Source of the DNA: a virus
Strand: one strand, 5' to 3'
Length of the DNA: 64,000 nucleotides
Virus record (IMG/VR): IMGVR_UViG_3300037804_000222
Location: 1-64,000 of that record
The notes beneath the pieces are model-generated. The model did not search any database. It saw only the letters and a list, made by a program, of their open reading frames with translations, and was not told the origin of the DNA. Both the position numbers and the translations under genes were made by a program. This document shows positions 9,833 through 21,400 of this stretch, one piece after another (the first letter of the stretch is position 1; every line of letters starts with the position of its first letter).

Positions 9833-12800
9833 TGGCAAACGGAAATGATGAAATAGTACCCGCAGGAGTAGCTGGTCTAGAGGTATCTCAAATGCGTTTA
9901 GGAAAAGACCTACTTCCTGAAGCTGTAAAAACTCCCGAATTTACGCTTGCCCCTTCAGGAGAAGCTAGTGTAGTAGATTTAGGATTTACTCCTACAACCT
10001 TAACTCCTGATATACCTGGGTTTACTTCTGAGGAATCTAGACAGCGTGATATATATAGAGATTATGGTGTAGATGTTCGTCCAGGAGTTAACTTAGAAAG
10101 TACTGCAGCACAATTACAAAGCAAAGCAAGTAAATGGGGGAATGGAGTGGTTAAAATGTTAGGTACTGCTACAACTACATTTTTAGAACCTTTTGTAGAT
10201 GTATTTGCAGGAATTCCTTACGCCGTTGCTACAGGAAGAACTGCAGGTGTATTTGATAATCCTATAACACAATCTTTTGATAGTTTTCATGAATACCTTA
10301 GAAAAGAACTCCCCCATTTTTATTCACAAGCAGAAAAAGATTATGGCTTTTGGAAAAGTCTAGGTACTGCAAACTTTTGGTCTGATCAAGGACTACAAGG
10401 AGTTGGATTTTTAGCAGGCGCTATCGGAAGTGGTTATGCGGCAGGGGCTTCTGGAGTTATAGGAAAAAGCTCTAGAGCTATTGGTATGGGCCGAGTAAAA
10501 GCTTGGAGAAATATTGTAAATAAATGGAGAGGTTCTAACCTATCTTACACGGCTTCTGAAATAAGTAAGTTAAGAGATGCTATAGGACATGTAAATACTA
10601 CAGCACAATCTGCAAATTTATTTGGAGCAGGTTTATTTTCAGCAATTGGGGAAGCTGGTATAGAAGCTAGAGAGTCTAAACGTAGAGCCATTGAAATAAT
10701 GGGCCAACTTAGATCTGAAGGAGATCCTAGATACGTAGGGATGACTGATCAGGAGATGGATATATTATCAGATACTGCAGCAAATACAGCTTTTGGATTG
10801 AATACTTTAATTGTAGGTGGAAGTAATATATTACAATTCGGTAAAATGTTTTCTAGAGGATGGTCTCCTACCTCTACTAAATATATGAAAGGACTAATAG
10901 ACCAAAAAGCTCCTTTAAAGTATGCACTTAAAGATTTACCTAAAGGATGGCAAAGAGCTGCTCAAACAGCGGCATGGTTCAAACGCCCGTCTGTAGAAGC
11001 ATTTGAAGAATGGTCTCAAGCTGCTATTAATGTAGGGGTAGAAGATTATTTTACAGATGTGTACTCCTCCGATCCTTGGTCAGAAATGTCTGATTATATT
11101 GAAGGAGGTATGGGAATAATGGGAAGCCTTTTAGAAGGATATGTAGAAGCCCCTCAAACAAAAGAGGGACAGCAAGCTATATTCTTAGGGGCCTTACTAG
11201 GTAAGCTTGGGGAAGTAGGCTCTTCTTTAAGAGAAGAAGGAGTTACATCCAGACAAGAATGGGTTAAAACATATGAAAGAACTAAAGATCTTGTTACTAA
11301 ACTAAATGGATTAGATCCTAATGGAACTCTTGCTAAATTATTAAAAGCACACGCCCAAATACAAAAGTCTCAAGGAAGAATGGACAAGCACCTAGAAGCA
11401 GGCGATGTATTTTCTTATAAAAATGAAGAGTCAAGAGCATTATTTTCCCTTATAGATACATATATAGAAGCGGGTCGTGTAGAAGATCTTAAAGCTTTTG
11501 TAGGTTCTTTAGAGACCCTTACAAATGAGGAGTTTAAAGAGGCTATGGGAATACCTGAAGACATAAAGATTAAAGATGTTTCTGAACAGGTAAGACAAAT
11601 AAAAGATAAAATAGAATTCATAGAAAAAGAAAAACCTAAAGTAGATAAATTTATTTTAGGAGCTAAGAATTTAGATGATTTCCAAAAGGCAATAGTAGGA
11701 GAAGCTATTAGATACTATAGTTATATGGCAGATACCCTGGACACAAGAAGAGCGAGTCTTAGCCAGGAAATATCTGAATTAAGTAATGGTAATATTAATT
11801 TCGATTCATTATTAGGATTAGATATAAGTAGTGTAGAACTTAAATCAGCTCTTGCTGACATGTTAACTAATACTAATAAAGATAATAAAGTAACAGAGAT
11901 TAATAAAAATGAGTTTGCTCCTTTATTGGAGGATATAGGTATGGTGGAAGCTTTACGCCAAGAGTATATAAAACTTGTAAATGAAGTAGTTAATAAAGAA
12001 TTAAAACCTTCTGATTTAAAAGGAGTTGATAAACAAGAGGCTAAAACTAAAACTGAATCGGAGACTGAGGCTGAAGAAGTAAGAGATGAAATATTACAAG
12101 AAGAAGATGATGCTTTAGCAGAATCTAAAGAGCAAGATATAGCAGAAGAAACTAAATTGCGACGAGAGCAGCAAGGAACTAAACGAGAAAGAAAACTTGC
12201 AGCTCAAGCTAAAGAAGAAGAGTTACCTTTAGTAGAGCAATTAGAAAAAGCACTTACTATAACTCCTGAAGAAAAAGAGCAGGCCTTAAAAGATATAGCA
12301 AAAAGTACGAAATCTAAATTTAAAGCGCTTGCTAAAGAATTAGGTATTCCTATGTCTGAAGATGTTGAAAATCTTTTAAGTGCTCAAGACGCAGAAATTG
12401 AAAGATTAATTTCTTTAGAAGAGCGCGGCGTAGATATAGAAGCTACAGAAGAAACTCCTATAGGTGTACTATTATCTCATCCTAATGCGTCCGTACAAGT
12501 ACGGTTTATGGGCCAAGAAGGATTATTATTTAGAGACACTGAGACTGGAGAAATTATTTTCGAAACTCAAGCTGGAGAAGAATATGTACTGGGACAAAAT
12601 ATAAATGAGAATACATTATCTGAGTTTGGTGTAGAGGCTTTAGAAAGTCAGCATGAGGCTGCAGGAATTCGTATTATAGCCGATGGTAGAACGTTTGAAA
12701 TAAATGGAGAGTACTATAACAATCTATTTATAAATCCTCTATCTGCTATTGATCCGTTTATCTTTAGACAGGACCAACCTGGATATGTTCCTAAACGAGT

Positions 12801-15417
12801 AACGTTGTTTGATTCTAACGGTAAAAAAGTTACATTTGTTAATCCTTTTATTGTACAAGAAATATCTAGACTAATAACTCTAATAGAAGTTATTAAGAAA
12901 GAAGCTCAATTAGAATTACTAGATACAAAAGGAGATCAAGTATTTGAATTCGAAGGTAAGAAGTATTATATAGAAGATACTGTAGAGCAACGATATTCTA
13001 CAGCATTTGAAAGAAAGCAAGGATTCCCTGAAGTTATTGAAACTCCAGTATCTATAGTTTATAATGAAAAATTAAATAAACTAAGAAGTCCTGCTAAAAT
13101 AGCTCAAGTATTAAAAGCAAGAGATGCACATATTGAGAATTATGTGCAGAACAAAATTAATAAATATAAAGAAGAGTATTATGAAGACGTTTTCGGAAAA
13201 AGATCTGATGCCAATACTGCCGCTAGAACTGAAGAGGAAGTTAAACAAGACGCCTCGGAATCAACAAGCGAGCCTCTTAGCGCAGAGAGTATTGGAGCTG
13301 AACAAACTGCTCCAGACAAAACAGACGCCCAAGCCAACGCCAAACCAAAAGTAGAGGAAATAGAACGTGGGGCTGAAACTACTGTTGAGTCAGAGGAACG
13401 AGAGGATGAAAGTCCTTTCCATGACAATACTGTAAGTAATGAAGTACCAACTGATGAGAGTCCTCAAGTTACTGCTGAAGAAACAGAAGTAGCTGACTTA
13501 GGGGAGACTAGAGAGGCTGTAGTACATTCTAGCGAGCTTAATATAGATGTTCCTAATAATAATGATGTAGATATATCTAATGAAGCAGCAAACGCTAAAG
13601 ATTCTTCTATTACAGAAGAAATACAACCACTTAAAACAATACTTTCACTTGCTTGGAAATCTTTAAATCATCCTTGGGAGTCTGGAGAAATAAGCTCCTT
13701 CAACGAAAGATTAGTTAGTTTATTAGAAGGAAATGATACCACTGAATTCGGTAAGCTTAAAAAAGACGGGACCGTTAAAGGATTTGATGTAGTATTTAAG
13801 ATAGATCTAAATGATCCTAACCTAACAAAGGTTGCGGGAATGGAAGCTATTTTAAATAAAGTAAAAAATAAGAAATCTTTAACGCAAGCAGAATTAGATA
13901 AGCTCCCTATAAAAGCTCTTATACAAGTGCCTAATGCAAAATCTAGTACAGGTATAAGTCAATTTCAAACTTATGTGCACCTACCTTCTTATATAGAGCA
14001 ACATATTAAAGAGAAAGAGCATGAAGAAGCTAGACGATTATTAGCTGACTTAAGAAAAACAGTGTATACAAATTATGTAAAAGGTATAGAGTCCAGAAGT
14101 GTTATTACAGATATGACAGGAGGACATTTAAATAACGTAAACAAAACGGCTAAAAATAATATCAATACAGTATTAAATTTACGTAGACCAGGTAATCCAA
14201 TTGTTCCGCAATTTATATTTGCTCGTAATGGGAACTATATAAATGAACACGGAGAAGTAGATACAGATTTACAATTTCTATCTGTTAAACCTAAATTAGA
14301 TGAGGAAGGTAATGCTATTTCTAATAACGACGGAGCTGTATATGTAAAAGTACCTATGAATAATGGTGAGATATTTCCATTAAGAGTATTTACAAGCGAC
14401 TTAAATAAAGATTTAGCAGCATTAGTATACCAACTATATGCACAGGTGTTAAAAGGGGATAGTTTGAATTCTGAAATATCTAGATATGAATTACTTCAAA
14501 ATTCTGAACAAGAAATCTATAAAGATCTTGCAAAAATATTAGATGAAATAAAAGAAGCAGAGGCTCCTACATATAATCAAATATTAGATATACTTGTATA
14601 TAAAGGTAAGAAAACAATAAATAGTAAAGCTCCTACACTTCATTATTCTAACGGTACTTTATATTTAGGAGATAAAACATATACTGCTAAAGAATGGGGA
14701 ACTCAAAAAGATGAGATTATAGAATACTTAATGGGTAACATGCGTTCTCATGTTAATGTAGGGTATATGAATAGTAAAACTCAAAATGCATATAATATGT
14801 TTTTAACTAAACATAAATTAGTATATACTAATGCTTATGCTAATAAAGATACTGGTTCTATATTCGTACAACCTACTGTTAGATTTTCTCCTATAAATGC
14901 TCCAAGAGGAACTGCAGCACCTTTGCCAGGGCCTTCTCCAGTGGTAAAACCCGAAGCACCCGTAGCTGAAAAAGAATCTAAGAAGCCAATTCAGCCTAAA
15001 ACTGAAGGAGTGGAAACTATGGATCTTTCTGATTTACCTGCAGATATGCAAGCAGATGCTATGGCGGCATTAGAAGCAATGCAAGCAGAGATGGCTGGTC
15101 TTACTGGTGCAACAGAAACAGATCTACAAAAAGATCAAGAGCTAATTGATGCGGGGCTAGGAAATATAGTCCCTACTTATAGTAAACTAGCCTTAAAGCT
15201 TAAAGAGGGTACTGTAATTACAGGAAAGGAATTGAAAGAATTACAAGCCGAATCTGGTTTAGAACAAAAACTTCCTGTAAATTTGCAAAATGAAGAAGGA
15301 AATATGTCTTCAGAGGAAACGATAGAATGGGGAGACCCTAGTATGTTTGGAGATCCTATGAGTACATTTAAAAGTGAGGATATAGATAATAGTATCAATA
15401 ATTTAGAATGCGACTAG
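9832..15417 (+). CDS. Giant virion cargo protein upstream of RNA polymerase
   Basis: An 1861-residue protein. Residues about 90-220 are hydrophobic, with segments such as VGFLAGAIGSGYAAGASG that could form a membrane-active region. Residues about 500-850 are strongly charged, with long Lys/Glu stretches likely to be helical or coiled coil. Residues about 1110-1250 are an acidic, low-complexity linker. The C-terminal part looks globular. No enzymatic motif was recognised. The start overlaps the preceding stop, and the stop is separated by a single base from the RNA polymerase gene, so the three are probably produced together. In crAss-like phages proteins at this position are virion components thought to be delivered with the polymerase; its specific role here is inferred. 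Confidence 0.55.
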   Translation: MANGNDEIVPAGVAGLEVSQMRLGKDLLPEAVKTPEFTLAPSGEASVVDLGFTPTTLTPDIPGFTSEESRQRDIYRDYGVDVRPGVNLESTAAQLQSKASKWGNGVVKMLGTATTTFLEPFVDVFAGIPYAVATGRTAGVFDNPITQSFDSFHEYLRKELPHFYSQAEKDYGFWKSLGTANFWSDQGLQGVGFLAGAIGSGYAAGASGVIGKSSRAIGMGRVKAWRNIVNKWRGSNLSYTASEISKLRDAIGHVNTTAQSANLFGAGLFSAIGEAGIEARESKRRAIEIMGQLRSEGDPRYVGMTDQEMDILSDTAANTAFGLNTLIVGGSNILQFGKMFSRGWSPTSTKYMKGLIDQKAPLKYALKDLPKGWQRAAQTAAWFKRPSVEAFEEWSQAAINVGVEDYFTDVYSSDPWSEMSDYIEGGMGIMGSLLEGYVEAPQTKEGQQAIFLGALLGKLGEVGSSLREEGVTSRQEWVKTYERTKDLVTKLNGLDPNGTLAKLLKAHAQIQKSQGRMDKHLEAGDVFSYKNEESRALFSLIDTYIEAGRVEDLKAFVGSLETLTNEEFKEAMGIPEDIKIKDVSEQVRQIKDKIEFIEKEKPKVDKFILGAKNLDDFQKAIVGEAIRYYSYMADTLDTRRASLSQEISELSNGNINFDSLLGLDISSVELKSALADMLTNTNKDNKVTEINKNEFAPLLEDIGMVEALRQEYIKLVNEVVNKELKPSDLKGVDKQEAKTKTESETEAEEVRDEILQEEDDALAESKEQDIAEETKLRREQQGTKRERKLAAQAKEEELPLVEQLEKALTITPEEKEQALKDIAKSTKSKFKALAKELGIPMSEDVENLLSAQDAEIERLISLEERGVDIEATEETPIGVLLSHPNASVQVRFMGQEGLLFRDTETGEIIFETQAGEEYVLGQNINENTLSEFGVEALESQHEAAGIRIIADGRTFEINGEYYNNLFINPLSAIDPFIFRQDQPGYVPKRVTLFDSNGKKVTFVNPFIVQEISRLITLIEVIKKEAQLELLDTKGDQVFEFEGKKYYIEDTVEQRYSTAFERKQGFPEVIETPVSIVYNEKLNKLRSPAKIAQVLKARDAHIENYVQNKINKYKEEYYEDVFGKRSDANTAARTEEEVKQDASESTSEPLSAESIGAEQTAPDKTDAQANAKPKVEEIERGAETTVESEEREDESPFHDNTVSNEVPTDESPQVTAEETEVADLGETREAVVHSSELNIDVPNNNDVDISNEAANAKDSSITEEIQPLKTILSLAWKSLNHPWESGEISSFNERLVSLLEGNDTTEFGKLKKDGTVKGFDVVFKIDLNDPNLTKVAGMEAILNKVKNKKSLTQAELDKLPIKALIQVPNAKSSTGISQFQTYVHLPSYIEQHIKEKEHEEARRLLADLRKTVYTNYVKGIESRSVITDMTGGHLNNVNKTAKNNINTVLNLRRPGNPIVPQFIFARNGNYINEHGEVDTDLQFLSVKPKLDEEGNAISNNDGAVYVKVPMNNGEIFPLRVFTSDLNKDLAALVYQLYAQVLKGDSLNSEISRYELLQNSEQEIYKDLAKILDEIKEAEAPTYNQILDILVYKGKKTINSKAPTLHYSNGTLYLGDKTYTAKEWGTQKDEIIEYLMGNMRSHVNVGYMNSKTQNAYNMFLTKHKLVYTNAYANKDTGSIFVQPTVRFSPINAPRGTAAPLPGPSPVVKPEAPVAEKESKKPIQPKTEGVETMDLSDLPADMQADAMAALEAMQAEMAGLTGATETDLQKDQELIDAGLGNIVPTYSKLALKLKEGTVITGKELKELQAESGLEQKLPVNLQNEEGNMSSEETIEWGDPSMFGDPMSTFKSEDIDNSINNLECD

Positions 15418-15418
15418 A

Positions 15419-18400
15419 ATGGCTTGTAATATAAACAGAAATGATAAAGGTATTGTTACTGGTGTAACTACAGACTCTGGAGAAGAGTCTGTATTGTTTA
15501 CACAGTTATCTAATTTAGTAGACAATAAACCTGAAACTGCAGTAACATTATATGCAGCTACAGATACTGAAGATTTTAAAACCTTCTTTCAAGATTCTAG
15601 ATTTGTTAATAGTTTAGGCGAACCCGCTTTAGTTGGAGAGTTCTATATGAATAACGAAGGGAGAACTTGGTGGGCTAAAGCTAGGAATTCACAAGAAGCT
15701 TTAGATAAATTTGCTTTTGGGTTAGATCGAATTTCTGGGTTAACAATTGGACAGGTAGACGATATTGTAAACTTCTTTCACGGCATGCTTATTAATAATA
15801 TCAATGATATAGAAAATATATCAGATATAGATGTTAGAAAATTACGTCCTATATTATTACAATTAGAAAATATAGTACGTAAAGATCCTCACAGAAATAA
15901 TATTGTGAAAATTCTTAAAGAGGATTTACTTAATTATGATCTTTTGAATGATAAAGGTTACCCAGGTATAAGCCAAAGTTCTAAACTCGTGGCTGCTATT
16001 AAGAATAGATTAGCTGCTGAAGGTATTATAGAGCAGCAAGAAGAAATGAAAGAAGAGGAGAAAACTTCTGGATTAAATTTAAAATCTAAAGAACTCTTTT
16101 CTCCTAAAGATAATGCACAAGCTAGTACAAAACTTTTATTCCGAGGTCTTCATGATACTTTCTATACAGGAGAGGTGATAGATGGAGTTAAAAAGAGATC
16201 TATCAGAAAAGATAAGACATTGGGAATGCCTAAATTTGTAAACTTTTCAGAAGTTTATAATTTACTTGCCCAAGAACTTACAGGTATTGTATCTGATAAG
16301 AACACTGAAGATGTTTACGAGGCATATTTAAGTAAAATTAGATCTTTAACAAAATATTATCCTTTTCTTGTAGAGCTTGAGTATAAGCTAGAAAATGCAA
16401 AAGGGAATTCTCCTACTTCCGAACAAAGAAGAACTAGATTTACAACTGCTTTTGCTTTAGAGCAACAGCCTTATTCTCAAACTCTTTATTCTGGAGAGGC
16501 TGGGAGTAGAACCTTCAAAGTAGGTAAAGCAGATGTGCAGGCTAAAGAAGAGGTGGTTAGAGAGAAATGGCAAGAAGGCTTTAAGAATATTTTAACTAAA
16601 TATAGTAGAACAGGTAAACACTTGTTTAAAGATGAGGTTGCTGTAGCAGCCGCCAGATCTTTTCAAAAGCTTTTAAAAGAATATAGACAAGCAGCTAAAG
16701 CAGATAAAACTGCATACCCAGCTCAATACATACAACAGCTATCTCAAATCTTAGACTCTGTTGGTATAGATATGTCTACAGAAGCTTTAAAATATCATAT
16801 AGATGAAGTCGCTAAAGGTAAAACAATGGCGAGTAAAGTTCTAGATACTTTTAGTAATTTAGAATTTGTATTTGGAAAGCAGGGATTATTAAAACTAGCA
16901 GATCGATATGGTAAGTATAAAGATGCTAAACGAGCGCAGCGTCCTATAGAAGATAAAAACGGTAAAGTTATTAATCTATATAAAGACGAGAAAGGTGTAT
17001 TAGCATTAGCTAAGTCTCAAGCAAAGTTTGAACTAGGATTTCATGAAAATAGTGTTTTAGGGCCCAAAGGAGATATTTATTGGCCGTTTTCAGATATAAG
17101 TTATTTATCTCAAATCATTGCACAGTTTAAGCAAGGAGATTTAAGTTATTTAGAAGCTTTAAAAGGACAAGTATATAATAAGAATTCTAAATGGTTAAAT
17201 TATTTATTGGCCGACGAAAAGAATAGAGAGCTCTTTAATAAAGAAGTATTTATGCAAATGAAAGAAGAGGATACCTATGAAGGTATTAAGTATTTCAATC
17301 TTTCAGAGCCTGATCAATTAGCTGATAGAATAAATAGAGTATTGAAAGGACATCAATTTTTAATGACTCCTGGTAACGCCCGTACTCTTTATAATATTGT
17401 AGGTACTCCGCAATACTCTTCTGGAGTTAATATAAGTTTAAAAAACGAAGAATTCACATTTGAGTATACATCAGATGAAGTGCTCAATACTTTTAAAAAC
17501 TATATCATAGATGAGCTGTCTGCAATGGAGGTTGCCTATAATCAGGTTTTTGACAACGAGAATAAGCTAAGTAAAAATAAGCAAATATTATTTTATCACT
17601 ATGATAAAAATGGTAATGAAAGAGTGGATGGGATTCCTGCAGGGAATGCATTTAAACACTATTTATTTCCTGAGCTTAATTTTGGCTCTCCTATTGCTGC
17701 TGCTTTAAAGTTATATGATCAAAACGGTAAGCCCCAACCAATTAATTCTGAAACGTTAAATAGTCCTATTATAGAAAATTTAATTAAAGCGCAATTTGAA
17801 CTTCGAGCAAAAGAACAACTAATTGAAGCTATAGATTATAATTTGGTAGGAGTAGTTACTTCAAAAAAAGACAAAGAATCTGTATTTACAAATAAACAAA
17901 TAGATATTAATGTCTTAGAAAGTGGGGAATTATATAAAAATGTTCCTGATAACTTAAAGGTGGGACGAGCAATTTCTGATTATGTATATAACAGTTTAAT
18001 AGCTAATATAGAATCTACTAAATTATTTGTAGGTAATATTGCCTTTTATAAAAGTGTAGAAGACTTTCCTAAAAGATCTAATTTATATAGTACAGGAGTA
18101 ACGCCTTTACGTATCTATAAGGATAAACAAACTAATTTATATGAAGTAAATCCTTTTTACTTACAATCTACAGTATTTGATGTGCTCAAACCTTCTGACT
18201 ATATAAGCGATGTAGAATCTTACGATGAAATCGATTTAGCAGATGCTACTACCTGGATAACCCCTACATTACGTAAACAAAGAATGAAAGGATTAGGCCA
18301 ATGGAGTGCTAAAACAGAGGCCTCATTTAACAGACTGATGGCAGGAGAATTAAACACTGAAGACGTTTTAATGCTAATGCCTCAAAAGAGTACAGCCAGA

Positions 18401-21400
18401 GGAACAGAAATAAAGAATAGTCTAAATGTGCCTTATAGAGAAAAAACTGCAGAAGTAACGCTCTGGCCAGGACTGGTAAATACTATTCAGTTACAAGATC
18501 TATATGATAAAATGACTGAAGCTGAAACTACTTGGGCGGAAGAACATAATGGACAAGAAATAGGAATGTCTGTATCTGTAGAATCTGCCGTTAAAGTTGG
18601 AGCAGGAGAAAGAACTAAAATAGACGATGATGCAGGAGCAGTACTAAATCCTGAAGAGTTTGAATTAGAATATGTAGAAAAATCCCACCAATTATATGGT
18701 AAACAACAAGATGTTAATGCCAAAGGTGTAAAAGACGGGACATTTGGTTCTCAGACTAAAATGTTAATGCTTGGAGATATTAGCGATACTGCTAAAATAG
18801 GAAGTAAATCTGGGCCTCAGTGGCTACAAGAAGTGCAAGACTTAGAAAGTGCTATATCTGAACTAGGTAAAAAAGAATTCTTTGATAGATTTGGTATCTC
18901 AGAAGATCTAGAAATAAACGAAGATAAATTCAGAAAGGAATTAATAGGAATTTTTGAAAAGGATAAGTTTAAAGATGAGGCAGTACTTCAAGGATTACAA
19001 GCAGGACTAGAATTTGATGCGATATTCCAATCTAGAAGAAAAATAATGAATAAGCTTGCAAATACTTTAAGCAAGTCAACAGTTACTTATTCTGCAAACG
19101 GTACACAGGCAGTACAAATATCTTCATTTGGATTTTTACAGAATCCACAATCTATAGCAGAGTTAGATGGAGAAGCTAAATCTAAAATTAGATGGATAAA
19201 AGATGACAACACTCCTTTAGCTCCGCCAAGAATTGTTAATGGTAAATTAGAATTAGCTCAGATATTATTACCTTATAGAGTTGTAGAAAATATTCCTGGG
19301 TGGGAAACTATGACTAATGCTGAATTAAAAGCAGCTATAGGTAAAGATGTATTATCTGTTATAGGGTATCGTATTCCTACACAGTCTCTTGCCTCTATCG
19401 ATGCTTTAGATATAGTGGGTATTTTACCTGCCGAACTTGGAGATACAGCTGTAGTATATGAAGACATTACTAGAAAAACAGGTAGTGACTTTGATATTGA
19501 TAAATTATTCATGCTTATACCACATGTGTTCTATAGTAAGAAAACTGGTAAATTAGAATTAGTAGATCCGTCTGGAAGTTCTAGAAAGTCTTTAGAAAAT
19601 AAAAGAATTCTTTTATATAAAGAGTTATTCCAATCAGTTAGTGAATACCCTAGAATTATTAAATCTATAGATACTAAGGATTTAAAAGAAGATGCTACTT
19701 ATATAGAACAATTAGCAGGAGAACAAGATAGGTTTGACGGATTAAAACTATTTAGTGGGCAATTCCAACAGGAATTAAAAAGAAGGTTTGCATTAGGAGC
19801 TATAGGCGTAGGATCTATTGCGAATTCTATTATAGATAATGTTTCCTCTCAAATAGGAAAATTAAATGTTTCTAATATTGGTATTGGGGCCACTGAAACT
19901 TTAGCCGATGGTTCCATAGTTACAAGTTTACACGAAACAAGCAGAACAGACGGTCTTTTAGTATCTGAAATCCAATCAGGGTACATGAACGCATTTGTGG
20001 ATATTGAAAAAGATCCTTATATAGCGATGTTAAATGTGAATGCTGAAACATTAAATATAACTACACTTCTAGTTAGAGCTCAAGTACCCACTAAATGGAT
20101 AAATAGATTTTTAAAGCAACCTGTTATTGTAGATTATGTACGACAAATATCTATAGACAAAAGTCCTTTATTAGATCGTAAAGTAAATCGAGGGAAGTTA
20201 ATAGAATCTTTAATATCTGAGTACTCTACAGAAAATTCTTCTGAACTAGAAGCGGGACTGTCTTTAGAAAATCCTTTAGATAATGTTAAAAATATTCTTA
20301 CAGTATCTAATTTAGAACAAGGTATATCTAAAGAAAATTTAGACTATCAAGCCGCTGTAATAGCTTACTTTGATTCTATACGTAAGACAGCTGATAAGAT
20401 ATTTGACCAAAACCTGGCCTCTAAGGTTCACACAAAAGGTGTTGGACAAGGTATGATAGAGGCGCGAATGGCCTTACAAACTAAAGAAGAAATAGAAACT
20501 AGCGATGACTATATAGAAATAGGTAACTTTAATGAGAAGTTCGCTGAGGGTACAATACTAGGAAAATACTTTGAAAATGGTCCTAAACTTTTTATAGAGC
20601 TATTTGCAGATAAATTTTTATCAGGAAGACTAGAAAGCACTGAACTAGCTATGCTTGACGCCACTAATAATAAAAACTCTAAAGATTATAGATTACGTAG
20701 AGCCATGGAGGATAGAATGTATTCTTATATGTACAGTAATCACTTTGTAGGTACGCCTGAATTAGGATCTCCAGAACAATTATTATTTGATTCTGCAACT
20801 AACAAATCTTTAGTACAAGAATTAAGAAAAATGGCTATTAAATATCCTGATAATATTTTAATTGGAAAGGATAGAGGTATTTTGAAAACTACTTTAAATA
20901 GAAATGAAGAGGGAGTTAATATGGTGCCTAGTGAAATATCGATGAGTAACGCTAAGTTCTTACCAGCTGATATTAAGAAGCTTGCTAGACAAGCATGGGA
21001 GGACGGATTAAACTCTTCTATAGAAGAAGAGCAAATATTTTACAATAAATTAGTTAAATATGCGTATCTTACGTCAGGATTTAGAAATGGATTAAAAACA
21101 TTTTATGATATAGTCCCAATTTTATGGAACGTAGAAAATAAATTTAATAACTCTGTCCAGGCTTTAGGATTAGAACAAGGAAGCATGCTTCAGGCAGGAA
21201 TAGATCAGGTTATACGACATGAATATAAAAATCCTAAGTATGCCCCTAGAATACGAAAAAGTAAAGCTGTCGTACCTATAGATAAAGCAACTGGATTATT
21301 CGGTGGTATTAAGTTATTAGGAAATGAAGCTAAAAGACACCTGCTAACTAAATTTATTACATGGTCCTATAAAGGAGAGGCAAAGCTATTTAAAAATGGT